From NCBI GenBank assembly GCA_965116055.1, contig OZ220466.1, positions 1,984,001 through 2,048,000 of the forward strand: DNA of 64,000 nucleotides, given 5' to 3'. Shown piece after piece: positions 26,860-35,957 of the stretch; the stretch's first letter is position 1, and each line of letters starts with the position of its first letter. This stretch comes from Bin55 sp965116055 (lineage in GTDB: Bacteria > Pseudomonadota > Gammaproteobacteria > Pseudomonadales > Azotimanducaceae). The translations under genes and the position numbers were made by a program. A model generated the notes under the pieces. That model worked only from the letters and a program-made list of their open reading frames with translations. It was not told where the DNA came from and searched no databases.

Positions 26860-28458
26860 ATGTCGACTGCATTTAACTGGGAATTTCCCTATCGCTCTCA
26901 ACGCGCACCCGTGGCAGCGCGCAATGTCGTCGCAACGTCCCAACCACTCGCCACTCAGGCGGGTATTGAAATCTTGCAGCGTGGTGGTAACGCGGTTGAT
27001 GCGATTCTTGCAGCCGCAATCACACTCACGGTTGTCGAACCTTCAAATAACGGCGTTGGCGGCGACGCGTTCGCACAAGTTTTCGACGGAAAAAAACTGC
27101 ACGGCTATTCAGGATCAGGACGTTCGCCGCAATTGTGGCATCCGTCTCGATTTACCCACGTTGACCGCATGCCTACCCAAGGGTGGGACTGCGTAACCGT
27201 ACCGGGGGCCGTACAAACTTGGGCTGATCTACACCGTCGATTCGGATCACTGCCATTTACGCGATTATTTGAACGTGCCGTTCAATACGCCAATAGCGGC
27301 TTTCACGTAGGGCACAAGACCGCCGCGCTCTGGGCTCTAAGCCGAGAGATATTTGCAGATTTCGAACCATTCCAGAACCATTTTTGTAAGGATGGTCAAG
27401 CGCCTTCGGCAGGTGAAACCTTTGCCCGACCTGAGTTAGCAAAAACCTTGCTGGACATCGCCGAAACGGATGGCGAATCGTTCTATCGAGGCAAGTTGGC
27501 TGAAGCGATCATCAAGCAATCGAATATGGAAGGCGGTTGTATGACTTTCGCTGATCTTGATGAACATCAAGGTCTCTGGCACGAACCGCTGGCAATTGAT
27601 TATCGAGAGGTTCGTTTACACGAGTTACCACCAAGCGGTCAGGGGTTGGCAGCGCTCATCGCACTCGGCATACTTCGGCACACGCACGTAGCGTCTCTTC
27701 AACCCGATTCCGCTGAGTGGATACACCTGCAAGTCGAAGCTATGAAGATTGCTATCCGCGCTGCTTTCAACCATATCGCAGACATCGAATCAATGGCTGA
27801 ATTCGTCTCCATTGAAGAACTACTTGACGACACCTCCCTACATCAAGCCGCTGCAACCATAGGGCCGACCGCCTCCGCGCTGCCCCCCATTGCTTTACCT
27901 TATTCAAATGACACGGTTTATCTGGCAGCAGCCGATGAATCTGGCATGATGGTTTCTTATATTCAATCCAATTACATGGGTTTCGGTTCAGGTATTGTCA
28001 TTGAAGGCACTGGCATTGCTATGCAAAACCGTGGTGCGGGTTTCGTTCTAGATACAAACCATCCCAATCAAGTCGCTGGCGGCAAGCGTCCTTTTCACAC
28101 CATCATTCCTGGATTTGCGAGTGATCTGCATGGAGAACCGCTCGCAGCATTCGGCGTCATGGGCGGACACATGCAACATCAAGGACATGTGCAAATGATT
28201 AGTCGCATATTCGACCATGATCAAAACCCGCAAGCTGCTTCCGATGCGCCGAGATGGCATGTCACGCCACAATTCGATGTGGCGCTAGAAATCGGCACTG
28301 ATCCAAAAGTTGCTGCCCAGATGGCCGCAAAAGGTCACTGCGTTGCCATTGAAGCAAATGAAAATCTGTTCGGCGGGGCGCAATTGATCTGTCGAATTGA
28401 CGAGGGTTACTGCGCCGCCTCAGATCACCGCAAGGAAGGGTGCGCTATAGGGTTCTAG
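26860..28458 (+). CDS. Gamma-glutamyltransferase family protein
   Basis: From the ATG at 26860 the protein has 532 residues and begins near the first conserved block; an upstream in-frame start would add 18 poorly conserved residues. QAGIEILQRGGNAVDAILAAAITLTVVEP is the family's N-terminal signature. The autoprocessing nucleophile is predicted to be Thr352 in SNDTVYLAAAD. GGKRPFHTIIPG and VMGGHMQHQGHVQM are also typical. It transfers or hydrolyses gamma-glutamyl groups, for instance of glutathione. No signal peptide is seen, unlike periplasmic E. coli Ggt, so it may be a cytoplasmic YwrD-like member. Its 3' end overlaps convergent msrB by four bases. Confidence 0.87.
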   Translation: MSTAFNWEFPYRSQRAPVAARNVVATSQPLATQAGIEILQRGGNAVDAILAAAITLTVVEPSNNGVGGDAFAQVFDGKKLHGYSGSGRSPQLWHPSRFTHVDRMPTQGWDCVTVPGAVQTWADLHRRFGSLPFTRLFERAVQYANSGFHVGHKTAALWALSREIFADFEPFQNHFCKDGQAPSAGETFARPELAKTLLDIAETDGESFYRGKLAEAIIKQSNMEGGCMTFADLDEHQGLWHEPLAIDYREVRLHELPPSGQGLAALIALGILRHTHVASLQPDSAEWIHLQVEAMKIAIRAAFNHIADIESMAEFVSIEELLDDTSLHQAAATIGPTASALPPIALPYSNDTVYLAAADESGMMVSYIQSNYMGFGSGIVIEGTGIAMQNRGAGFVLDTNHPNQVAGGKRPFHTIIPGFASDLHGEPLAAFGVMGGHMQHQGHVQMISRIFDHDQNPQAASDAPRWHVTPQFDVALEIGTDPKVAAQMAAKGHCVAIEANENLFGGAQLICRIDEGYCAASDHRKEGCAIGF

Positions 28459-28877
28459 CGCGAACTATCGACATTCTCGTGTAATTTCAGAGATGCCGAA
28501 TTAATGCACCAGCGTTGTCCCGTCGGCATCGGTCCGTCTGGAAATACATGCCCAAGATGCGCATCGCAATGTGAGCACAACACTTCGGTCCGTACCATAA
28601 AGTGACTGCGGTCAATCTTCGTGTCTACGCTTTCACTATTGATCGGTTCGTAAAAACTCGGCCACCCCGACGCGGATTCATATTTTGTTTTCGACGAAAA
28701 TAAGGGCTCCCCACAGCATCGACACACGTATGTTCCTGGCGTTTTCGTATTGGTATACTCGCCTGTGAATGGCGCTTCTGTCGCTGCTTGGCGTGTGATT
28801 TGATATTCGAAATCTGTCAGTTCTTCGCGCCACTCCGCCTCTGTTTTCTTTTCTTTGGGTCTCTTCGTATCCTGCAT
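28455..28877 (-). CDS. msrB: Peptide-methionine (R)-S-oxide reductase MsrB
   Basis: The protein repairs methionine-R-sulfoxide in oxidised proteins. Two zinc-binding CxxC pairs (in YVCRCCGE and LCSHCDAHLGHVF), the FPDGP loop, SGWPSFY and the catalytic Cys in RWCINSASL are all present. The ATG at 28877 gives 140 residues and fits the family start; a TTG nine codons upstream is possible. It converges on the gamma-glutamyltransferase gene and is divergent from the aminotransferase gene. Confidence 0.95.
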   Translation of the reverse strand: MQDTKRPKEKKTEAEWREELTDFEYQITRQAATEAPFTGEYTNTKTPGTYVCRCCGEPLFSSKTKYESASGWPSFYEPINSESVDTKIDRSHFMVRTEVLCSHCDAHLGHVFPDGPMPTGQRWCINSASLKLHENVDSSR

Positions 28878-28941
28878 CGCTACAATTTTCGCGCGTTTTA
28901 ACAATGCAAATTCTACGAACGAACGCCTTGGTGGAGACTAG

Positions 28942-30210
28942 GTGACGCTGGAACTTCATCAAGACTCGGTCGTCTCTAAAGAACGTATACATCAGTATAG
29001 AAAGTCCACCAAACTAGCCGATGTTTGTTACGACATTCGGGGCCCGGTCATGGACGAAGCCAAGCGGCTTGAAGACGCTGGCACGCCTATCCTTAAACTC
29101 AATATCGGCAACCCGGCGCCCTTTGGATTTTTAACGCCAGAGAGCGTATCCCGCGCAATCGCGCAAAATCTAGGCGCTTCTCAAGGTTATGCCGACGCCA
29201 AAGGCATATTGTCCGCGCGCATGGCGATACAGCAAGAAACGCAACGCATAGGCATCCCAAACGTTGCCCTTGACGACATCTATTTGGGCAATGGCGTAAG
29301 CGAGCTCATTGTGATGTCGATGCAAGGGTTACTGAATGCGGGTGATGAAGTGCTGGTGCCCACCCCGGACTACCCTCTTTGGTCTGCCGCAATACGCCTA
29401 TCGGGAGGCGTTCCCGTTCACTATCGCTGCGATGAATCCGCAGACTGGCATCCCGATATGGCTGACATCAGGGAAAAAACGACAAATCGCACAGTCGCCG
29501 TTGTAGTAATCAACCCCAACAATCCCACTGGCGCGGTATACGATCGAGCGTTGCTTGAACATATGCTCGCATGGGCGCGGCAACACCGATTGATCGTACT
29601 CGCCGACGAGATCTACGCCAAGATCACCTACGAAGATGCCGAATACATACCTTGCGGATCCATTGATGAAGATGTTCTGGTACTTTCATTCGACGGTTTG
29701 TCGAAAGCATATCGAGCTGCAGGTTTTAGGACCGGTTGGCTCGTCGTGTCGGGACCGAAACATTTAGCGCGAGACTATATAGAAGGTCTGAATCTGCTTG
29801 CAGCCATGCGGTTGTGTTCGAACGTTCCGTCGCAGCATGGCGTCGAAGTCGCACTAAGTGGTTATCAATCAATTCTTAAACTCACTCAAGCTGGCGGCGA
29901 GTTATTCGAGCAGCGAAACCAGGCATGGAATCAACTAACTGCGATCAGCGGTATAACTTGTGTTAAACCGAAAGGAGCGCTTTACCTATTTCCGAAAATT
30001 GATGTCAAACGATTCAATATTCTCGACGATGAGCAATTTGTGTTCGACCTCCTACATGATCGCCATATCTTGATTGCTCAAGGTACCGCTTTCAACTATC
30101 CAGAACCCGATCACTTCCGCATCGTATTTCTACCACCCCGCGATGAATTAACGCATGCCATGACCCAGATTGAGAAGTTTCTCGACACGTACGAGCAGCA
30201 AACAGTATGA
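28942..30210 (+). CDS. alaA: Alanine-type class I aminotransferase (AlaA-like)
   Basis: This is a 422-residue PLP enzyme of fold type I. NPNNPTGAVY (about 190-199), the PLP-binding Lys255 in SFDGLSKAYRAAGFRTGW and the C-terminal FRIVFLPP with the carboxylate-binding Arg are clear. IRGPVMDEAKRLEDAG and LKLNIGNPAPFGF match AlaA, which makes alanine from pyruvate and glutamate. The start codon is GTG. The N-terminal extension of about 25 residues before the conserved block is slightly longer than in E. coli. It overlaps the VOC gene by four bases (ATGA). Confidence 0.87.
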   Translation: MTLELHQDSVVSKERIHQYRKSTKLADVCYDIRGPVMDEAKRLEDAGTPILKLNIGNPAPFGFLTPESVSRAIAQNLGASQGYADAKGILSARMAIQQETQRIGIPNVALDDIYLGNGVSELIVMSMQGLLNAGDEVLVPTPDYPLWSAAIRLSGGVPVHYRCDESADWHPDMADIREKTTNRTVAVVVINPNNPTGAVYDRALLEHMLAWARQHRLIVLADEIYAKITYEDAEYIPCGSIDEDVLVLSFDGLSKAYRAAGFRTGWLVVSGPKHLARDYIEGLNLLAAMRLCSNVPSQHGVEVALSGYQSILKLTQAGGELFEQRNQAWNQLTAISGITCVKPKGALYLFPKIDVKRFNILDDEQFVFDLLHDRHILIAQGTAFNYPEPDHFRIVFLPPRDELTHAMTQIEKFLDTYEQQTV

Positions 30211-30563
30211 AAGCGCATGATCCTTTGGTTATCCACTATGTACGCGATATGAATCGTGCCATAGCCTTTTATCAAGCTGTATTTGATGTCGAAACGCTAT
30301 CTATCTCGCCAGGGTGGTCCGAGCTGGACTTCGGTTCCATCAAACTCGCCTTGCACATTCTTGGTTCTGACATGGACGAAGGGCCGATACCTCATGCGGG
30401 CATTTGTTTTCTTGTCGACAGTATTGAGGAGATGAAAGAGAGGATTGAAGCCCACGGTGGGAGCATCACGACACCTCTAGAGCCGAACGAGTTTGTCCCG
30501 GTCCGCGTTGCGTCCGCCAAGGACTGTGAAGGCAATGGATTCGATTTACGGCAATTTCCGTAA
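30207..30563 (+). CDS. VOC-family protein (glyoxalase/bleomycin-resistance fold)
   Basis: At 118 residues, with two beta-alpha-beta-beta-beta halves, the protein is a typical single VOC domain. Visible features are VIHYVRDMNRAIAFYQAVF at the start of the first half, HAGICFLVDSIEEMKERIEAHG at the start of the second, and a final DCEGNGFDLRQF strand. Possible metal ligands are His near the N-terminus of each half. Its substrate is unknown. It is translationally coupled to alaA by an ATGA overlap. Confidence 0.82.
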   Translation: MKAHDPLVIHYVRDMNRAIAFYQAVFDVETLSISPGWSELDFGSIKLALHILGSDMDEGPIPHAGICFLVDSIEEMKERIEAHGGSITTPLEPNEFVPVRVASAKDCEGNGFDLRQFP

Positions 30564-30690
30564 CGCACGGTTCCTAATCTAAAGGTGGCGATAACTTCCT
30601 GCACCCATCTACGTTGTCTTGATATGCCTAATAACTACGTGCTAAGCAAGATTGCGATCGTAGCTGTTCTTAGACGATTTGGAAAGATAG

Positions 30691-32004
30691 CTAGAGTGTA
30701 GGAGCGAGAACGGTTTGAAAATAAGCTAGCCAGCTATCAACGGTACCAAGCCTTCGCCAGAAGGTGGAGTCCGTGTGTAAGCGGTTTCGGTAGCGCGATT
30801 TCGAAGAAACACCAGCGCGACCGTAGTGATAAAACTCGTGAAAAATATCGTTTGTCATAGCGATTTTGGCCATCTCGAACAGTGCTTCTTTCTTCGACTC
30901 AATCAATGCCAGCTTGCGTCCTTGGTTAGAAAGTACGTAGGTTTGCTTCGAACGATCGAAATCCACAATACCCAACCACCGCATCGCATTCCCGTAATAG
31001 CCGAACTGACGCGGGGTGATTGCATAGTTGCCAAATAATTCAGTCACACCAAGTTCGCCTTCATCCTTAAGCCGTTGATACATGTCGAACACCTTACGAA
31101 AATCGTCGGCCTGAGGAAACGGCCTTGTTGTATCAACGACGCTTTCGTCAACGGGTATAGTGCGTAATGCTTTCCAATAGTCTCGAATGGGTTCATTTGG
31201 GATCTCTAACCGGCATGCAATAGATTCGAGCGGCTTGAGTTCGAACGGCTTGAGTTCGAACGGCTTCGCAAACCCGTCGCCATGGGTTGCTTGGAAGCGG
31301 GTAAAGTGGAAGATTTCAGTCGTGGTGTCGAAGAGAAGTAAGTATGTGTGTACTGGCTTAGCCTCTCCGAACTTGCGTTGGTAATGAATTGCAGGATAAA
31401 TGAGCTGCCGTATGTTCATGTTTGCATTAACGACGTTTTTTGCTTCGACAAGATAAATACCTTTGCGCCCTTCGTAACCTCCATCCACTTCGATTTGGAC
31501 CCCGTCTACCTCGTACGGAATGACGCTACCACATTTGACCCGATCACTCATTGCAAAGCGGAATTTCTCGCTTCTCTCCCTCCCCCGTAGTACGAGCGAT
31601 ACCTGATCTTTAAATACATGATCCAACATACCACTCAGCAATGCCGCATCCAACGCCTTCGATTCGCCGCTAATCGCTGTTGGTGATAGCACCTTAATAT
31701 GTTTTGGTATGGAAAACTGAATGGGGCGCGATTGAAGACCATCTTCTTGGGGAACATCAATAAACGTATCCGTTTGCGCTATCCGATATAAACCATTTCT
31801 AATGGCTAATACCGAAAGCTTCTTGGTTTTGAGTGGGATTGGCACCTCTTCTCTAAAATCGATTTTGCAAGCCAAGCGCGGTTCCCGATATCGCTTGATT
31901 TGCATACTTTCAATGTCAAAAAAACCTTGCGACTCGATTGACTGCAGAATTGACGGATCATGGGATAGAATCGAATCCCACGCCTTGTCGTTCGCAGTCG
32001 TCAC
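30691..32004 (-). CDS. Type II restriction endonuclease-like protein (PD-(D/E)XK)
   Basis: The 437-residue protein has a nuclease core around residues 165-190: E172-x-D174-G-G followed by V-E187-A-K189, which fits the D-x(n)-ExK catalytic arrangement. The C-terminal ~150 residues look like a winged-helix DNA-binding part (GVTELFGNYAITPRQFGYYGNAM, RWLGIVDF). The gene begins 18 bases after the stop of an adenine methyltransferase on the same strand, the usual setting for a restriction enzyme. The family is inferred from this core and context; recognition site unknown. A 15-bp tandem duplication encodes a repeated ELKPF unit near residue 250. Confidence 0.65.
   Translation of the reverse strand: MTTANDKAWDSILSHDPSILQSIESQGFFDIESMQIKRYREPRLACKIDFREEVPIPLKTKKLSVLAIRNGLYRIAQTDTFIDVPQEDGLQSRPIQFSIPKHIKVLSPTAISGESKALDAALLSGMLDHVFKDQVSLVLRGRERSEKFRFAMSDRVKCGSVIPYEVDGVQIEVDGGYEGRKGIYLVEAKNVVNANMNIRQLIYPAIHYQRKFGEAKPVHTYLLLFDTTTEIFHFTRFQATHGDGFAKPFELKPFELKPLESIACRLEIPNEPIRDYWKALRTIPVDESVVDTTRPFPQADDFRKVFDMYQRLKDEGELGVTELFGNYAITPRQFGYYGNAMRWLGIVDFDRSKQTYVLSNQGRKLALIESKKEALFEMAKIAMTNDIFHEFYHYGRAGVSSKSRYRNRLHTDSTFWRRLGTVDSWLAYFQTVLAPTL
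31231..31260. repeat. 15-bp tandem duplication inside the restriction gene
   Basis: Two exact copies of cggcttgagttcgaa (31231-31245, 31246-31260) with a partial third copy extend the coding frame by five residues per copy. Slippage here would keep frame and only change linker length between the nuclease core and the C-terminal domain. Confidence 0.75.
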
Positions 32005-32022
32005 GCTTGAACCTACAGCATC

Positions 32023-32884
32023 CTAGCGGTAATTGCGCACGACAATTTCCCATACTGGGCCGCGTCCATGCTTATCGCGGTTGATTGATCGATTCGCTTG
32101 CACACGCCCCACTAGAAAGCGAGGATCTTTGCGATACAGGTTACCTAGCCAAGTCGCTGACGAATTCGACAACATGAAACGTACTCGCTTTCGCGATAGC
32201 TGCTGACAGAATTTGAAGAGGCGAACCTGGTCGACTTCGTCGAATCGGTCGGCTGTGTAGGAGCTAAAGCTTGCCGTCTTTGATATTGGTTCGTATGGTG
32301 GGTCAATGTAAACAAACGACCTGCTCTCTATCTTATTGAGTAACTGGTCATAATCGGCAATCTGAATATCAACGCTCTTTAAAGCGTTGGAGCAAGCACG
32401 CAGATTGGCTGCATCACAAATGGTTGGGTTCTTGTATTTACCGAATGGTACGTTGAATTGACCGCTTAGGTTTACGCGGTATAAACCATTGAAACAGGTT
32501 TTATTGAGGTAAATGAGCCGGCTTGTTTTCTCGACTCTTGATCTTTTCGGAAAGTTCGGCTCGGTGTCCCACGCACGAATTTCCATGTAGGTATCTATCG
32601 TATTTTTGTACGTCGATAATCTCTCTATGAGAGCCTCTACATCGTCTCGTACCGTAATGAATGCATCAATGAGCGATTCGTTTTTATCGCTTAGATGAAA
32701 TTGACAATTTTTGAGCTTATATATAAGGGAAAATAATAACGCTGCCCCCCCCCCCGAAGATTTCGTAATAATTACGAATCGAATCTAGCTGCGGCATACG
32801 ACGATGTAGTGTGGCGAGTAACTGCTGCTTTCCACCCGCCCATTTAATGAACGGTCGTGGGATGTGCTCACCAGACCCAGACAA
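32023..32884 (-). CDS. D12-class DNA adenine-N6 methyltransferase, frameshifted at a G11 tract (possible phase-off state)
   Basis: From a TTG at 32884 the frame reads PFIKWAGGKQQLLATL, the D12-class N-terminal motif, then YYEIFGGG and enters 11 consecutive G residues in the coding strand. With 11 G the frame soon meets a stop. With 10 (or 13) G it continues as AALLFSLIYKLKNCQF into the long downstream frame, giving a 286-residue protein. Motif IV DPPYEP and the C-terminal fold follow. The tract lies in motif I, which binds SAM. A secondary ATG at 32586 would make only a motif-I-less C-terminal half. The product would protect host DNA from the adjacent endonuclease. A sequencing error in the homopolymer is the main alternative. 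Confidence 0.82.
32745..32755. repeat. G11 homopolymer (C11 on plus strand) in methyltransferase motif I
   Basis: Eleven C residues on the plus strand encode the glycines of FGGG in the SAM-binding motif. Tracts of this length are prone to slipped-strand mispairing, and one fewer base restores the full reading frame. Confidence 0.9.
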
Positions 32885-33268
32885 GGCGAAATCTCAGTCG
32901 GATTCAAGAAGAAAAGAGATCGTAACGATCGAACTATAAATAGCAAATGCTATCGTTTTTTAAGGATGCGCCTACACCTGAATGGCGGGTGTTTTTTCTA
33001 ATGTAGAAAAATCGGTGAGTCTACCTACCGTAATAAATATCTTATCCTGTCAGCTCCAGTATATTGTGGGTTTGATAGAAGCTGTGCTTCGTGTCATTGA
33101 AATCCGCTCAGAGCTCAATCTGCCCGCTTCTACAGCGAGCACAGCGTATCCCATCCAATTGACCTTGACTTAGGGCGAGATATGAAATCAATCAGTCACC
33201 AAAGGCCTTGAACTATCGCGCCAAACCAAGCCTTACTATTTGCAACCAAGTAATCAGTTGGTGCCGTC
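32885..33268. promoter_or_regulatory. Region upstream of the restriction-modification genes with two short palindromes
   Basis: No gene is seen. GATCG-TAA-CGATC (32918-32930) and ATAGCA-AA-TGCTAT (32940-32953) are perfect short inverted repeats just upstream of the methyltransferase start and could be operators. CACC and GGTG with a following T-run near 32975-32998 form a weak terminator-like stem on the plus strand. Assignments are tentative. Confidence 0.35.
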
Positions 33269-34135
33269 ATGAATCCATTCCTCGAAAAACGACCTCTTGC
33301 AAACACAGGTCTTACGACGAGCCGCCTAGGAATCGGCTCGACCTTCAACGCACCTACTTCGGCCATTGAGGCCGCCGTTGAATGGGGTGTCAATTACCTC
33401 TATTGGGGCACAGTGAGACAGCCCGACTTCGCCACGGCGATGCGGAATCTTGAGAGAAAGAATCGAGACGACCTCATTTTCACGATCCAGTCCTATTCCA
33501 AGGACGCAGCCACCATTGAAGGCGAAGTGGAAGAAGCGTTACGCAGCTGTGGAGTAGGTCGATTTGATTTCTTGCTTCTCGGCTCAAGAGACGAAAAACC
33601 AGGGAACGAATTCATTGATGTATTCGAGAAACTCAAATCTCGCGATATCGTGCGTTACCTATCCATTAGCAGTCACAATCGACCTTTTCTTCCCCAATTG
33701 CTTGATGACTACGCAAACGGCTCGTGCCCTTATGAGTTGCTGATGTTCCGGTACAACGCCGTACATCGGGGAGCTGAACGCGACATCTTCCCATTCGTGA
33801 ACGATCGACCAAAACCCTTCATGGCGACCTACACATCCACGCGGTGGGGTCACCTACTTGACCCGACCAAAATGCCCACCGGCGAACACCCCGTGAGCGC
33901 GCGAGATTGTTATCGCTATTCGCTAGCGCCGGATGCAGTCGATATGGTTATTTGCGGTCCCGGCAACGCTGAGCAGATGGAAGAGGCCATATCCGCATTA
34001 GAGGCAGGACCACTAGATGTCGAAGAACGCGAACGGATTGAGCGCATCGGTCAACATTTGTATCGCCAATACGCTCCTGCTTATCCGGACAAAGGCGACA
34101 CAGGGGACGTAGAGTCGGGCATCGCCGCACATTGA
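33269..34135 (+). CDS. Aldo/keto reductase-fold protein with altered catalytic residues
   Basis: The 288-residue protein aligns in layout with aldo/keto reductases: an RPLANTGLTTSRLGIG N-terminus, LKSRDIVRYLSISSHN in the middle and the NADP-binding MVICGPGNAEQMEEAI region near the C-terminus. The usual Asp-Tyr-Lys-His tetrad is not found. GVNYLYWGT replaces the NFxDTAxxYG block, the Lys strand reads IFTIQSYS, and the catalytic His strand reads DFLLLGS. It may bind NADP without being a classical reductase, or use different chemistry. No operon partner is evident; the oxidase gene beyond is convergent. Confidence 0.78.
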   Translation: MNPFLEKRPLANTGLTTSRLGIGSTFNAPTSAIEAAVEWGVNYLYWGTVRQPDFATAMRNLERKNRDDLIFTIQSYSKDAATIEGEVEEALRSCGVGRFDFLLLGSRDEKPGNEFIDVFEKLKSRDIVRYLSISSHNRPFLPQLLDDYANGSCPYELLMFRYNAVHRGAERDIFPFVNDRPKPFMATYTSTRWGHLLDPTKMPTGEHPVSARDCYRYSLAPDAVDMVICGPGNAEQMEEAISALEAGPLDVEERERIERIGQHLYRQYAPAYPDKGDTGDVESGIAAH

Positions 34136-34154
34136 AATTTCAAGCGAAGCAAGT

Positions 34155-35246
34155 CTAGCAGACCATTTCGACCACGCGCTCAGCGATTGCTAACGAGGCC
34201 GTCAAACCAGGCGATTCAATTCCTAACAGCTCGACGTATCCCGAAACGCCTGTCTCATGCGGACCATTGATGACAAAATCGGAGGCTGGCTCAGTCGCCG
34301 GAGCCAGTTTGGGTCGAATACCGGTATAGCCCGGTTGCAACTTTGATGCATTGAGGTCTGGGTAGTAACGACGGATAGACTTGACAAATGACTCTCGCCG
34401 AGAATCATCAAAGCTATAGTCCCGCCCGCATTGCCAAACGACATCCGGCCCAAATCGTGCTTGATGCGCCATATCTAAAGTAACATGGACGCCTAGTCCA
34501 CCCGCCTCCGCAACCGGATAGACCAAGCGTTTGAAGGGCGACGCCCCCGTCAACGAGTAATAGTGCCCTTTGGCATAATAAGAGCGAAATTGACGACCAA
34601 TTTTGCTTGAGAGGCTCGGAGCATCTAACCCAGCTGCGTTAACAACGACGCGTGGGGCAAGGGTTAACTGATCTGTCGCAACCAACAAACTATCAGCGGC
34701 AGTTAACTCCTTAACACATGAAAGAAAGGCGATCATACCGCCATGCGCTTCCAATTCACCAACAAGTGAGAGCATATAAGCATGGCTATCCAGAATCCCT
34801 GTGGTAGGAGACAAAATGCCTCCTAGACAAGCCACGGCAGGCTCTTGCGACTCAAGCTCTTGTTTGGATAGCCACGGCAATTCCCCGGCGCCGTTGCGCA
34901 TCGCTTGACTTTGATATTGGCGCAAGGTATCAAATTGGTCAACCGATGTGGCCACGATAAATTTCCCAATGTTTTCGTACGGTACATGATGGGATTTGCA
35001 GTACTGATACAACAGATGCTTGCCGCGAACGCACAGCTTCGCCTTTAACGAATTGGTAGGGTAATAAATACCGGCGTGAATGACCTCGGAGTTTCTACTT
35101 GACGTTTCTGTACCTATTGAGTCCTGACTCTCCAGAACGAGCACATCACGCCCTTCGCGAGCTAAGGCTTGACCGACTGCTAGTCCGATCACGCCCGCCC
35201 CAATCACGACGACATCGCACTCCTCCGCATGACGCTGCTCAGTCAT
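34155..35246 (-). CDS. FAD-dependent oxidoreductase, L-2-hydroxyglutarate oxidase-like
   Basis: The 363-residue flavoprotein has the ADP-binding motif VVVIGAGVIGLAVGQALAREG with Glu38 near the end of strand 2 (LVLESQ). TSSRNSEVIHAGIYYPTNSLKAKLC is characteristic of LhgO/L2HGDH-like enzymes, as is GGILSPTTGILDSHAYM further on. It probably oxidises an L-2-hydroxy acid to the 2-keto acid, passing electrons to quinone or oxygen. It overlaps the upstream gamma-glutamylcyclotransferase gene by eight bases, forming a compact minus-strand trio with tusA. Confidence 0.83.
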   Translation of the reverse strand: MTEQRHAEECDVVVIGAGVIGLAVGQALAREGRDVLVLESQDSIGTETSSRNSEVIHAGIYYPTNSLKAKLCVRGKHLLYQYCKSHHVPYENIGKFIVATSVDQFDTLRQYQSQAMRNGAGELPWLSKQELESQEPAVACLGGILSPTTGILDSHAYMLSLVGELEAHGGMIAFLSCVKELTAADSLLVATDQLTLAPRVVVNAAGLDAPSLSSKIGRQFRSYYAKGHYYSLTGASPFKRLVYPVAEAGGLGVHVTLDMAHQARFGPDVVWQCGRDYSFDDSRRESFVKSIRRYYPDLNASKLQPGYTGIRPKLAPATEPASDFVINGPHETGVSGYVELLGIESPGLTASLAIAERVVEMVC

Positions 35247-35730
35247 CTATACATTCGATAGCTCGTAATCGGGCAGCTTCACCTTCCAGGATGAATGGCG
35301 ATGCAAGGAGATGACCGACATACTCGCGAGTTGGTTTCACATGTTCGTCAATGGCATGTGCCTTCGCAATATAGGTCCATGCTGGTAATAGATCAAAACC
35401 TTCGGTCTCTCTCATCGCCCTGACGCGAACGAAGACGACCTTGCGCGCATAGTCTATCGGCGAATTCTCGAAAACATCCATCGACTCAATCGCGTTGGTT
35501 TCAGTCAAGCAATAGACCACGCCCTCGACTGATTGGCCAAGGCATGGCATGATGTTGGCGCTGGCTGAACCCGGCCGAGTGCGTGAAATCTTGTTGAAGC
35601 GCAATGCATAGCCGAACAATTGGCCGAACATAGGCTTGCCCAGGATGGGTAACTTGCGGTCGGCTACACGTGCTGGATTCATATTACTCCCATAGGCGAA
35701 GTAGTGCAGCGGTGCCAAACGTGCATTCAT
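35239..35730 (-). CDS. Gamma-glutamylcyclotransferase family protein
   Basis: The 163-residue protein begins with HYFAYGSNMN, the YGSN substrate-binding loop of the GGCT fold, and has EGVVYCLTETNAIESMDVFENSP, where the acidic residue of MDVFEN is at the catalytic Glu position. The family converts gamma-glutamyl amines or dipeptides to 5-oxoproline. A gamma-glutamyltransferase gene also occurs in this window, but far away, so a shared pathway is only suggestive. It overlaps both neighbours by a few bases. Confidence 0.83.
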   Translation of the reverse strand: MNARLAPLHYFAYGSNMNPARVADRKLPILGKPMFGQLFGYALRFNKISRTRPGSASANIMPCLGQSVEGVVYCLTETNAIESMDVFENSPIDYARKVVFVRVRAMRETEGFDLLPAWTYIAKAHAIDEHVKPTREYVGHLLASPFILEGEAARLRAIECIDD

Positions 35731-35957
35731 CCTTTACGTATAACGAAGTGGTGTACCCCATCACTTTCGCTTGCTTCGACTAGTTCGTGTCCCATGAAAC
35801 GGCAAAAATTTGTGAAGTCCCGGTGGGTTGACGGATCGGTGGCTCGAATGAAAAGCTCTTCCCCACTATCCATTTCCCGTACTTTATTCCGCACAATAAT
35901 CAAAGGCTCTGGACACCACAAGCCACAGGTATCGACGACGAGACGCTCGTTATTCAT
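35727..35957 (-). CDS. tusA: TusA-family sulfurtransferase
   Basis: The 76-residue protein carries the CPxP motif in DTCGLWCPEPLIIV, with persulfide-carrying Cys15. The later DPSTHRDFTNFCRFMGHELV segment is typical. It relays sulfur for tRNA 2-thiouridine synthesis or other sulfur transfer. It is the first gene of a three-gene overlapping unit with the cyclotransferase and oxidase genes. Confidence 0.9.
   Translation of the reverse strand: MNNERLVVDTCGLWCPEPLIIVRNKVREMDSGEELFIRATDPSTHRDFTNFCRFMGHELVEASESDGVHHFVIRKG

Noticed and set aside
32982..33173. A 63-codon frame upstream of the AKR gene
   Set aside because: It lies in the region with short palindromes and has no conserved features or ribosome site.
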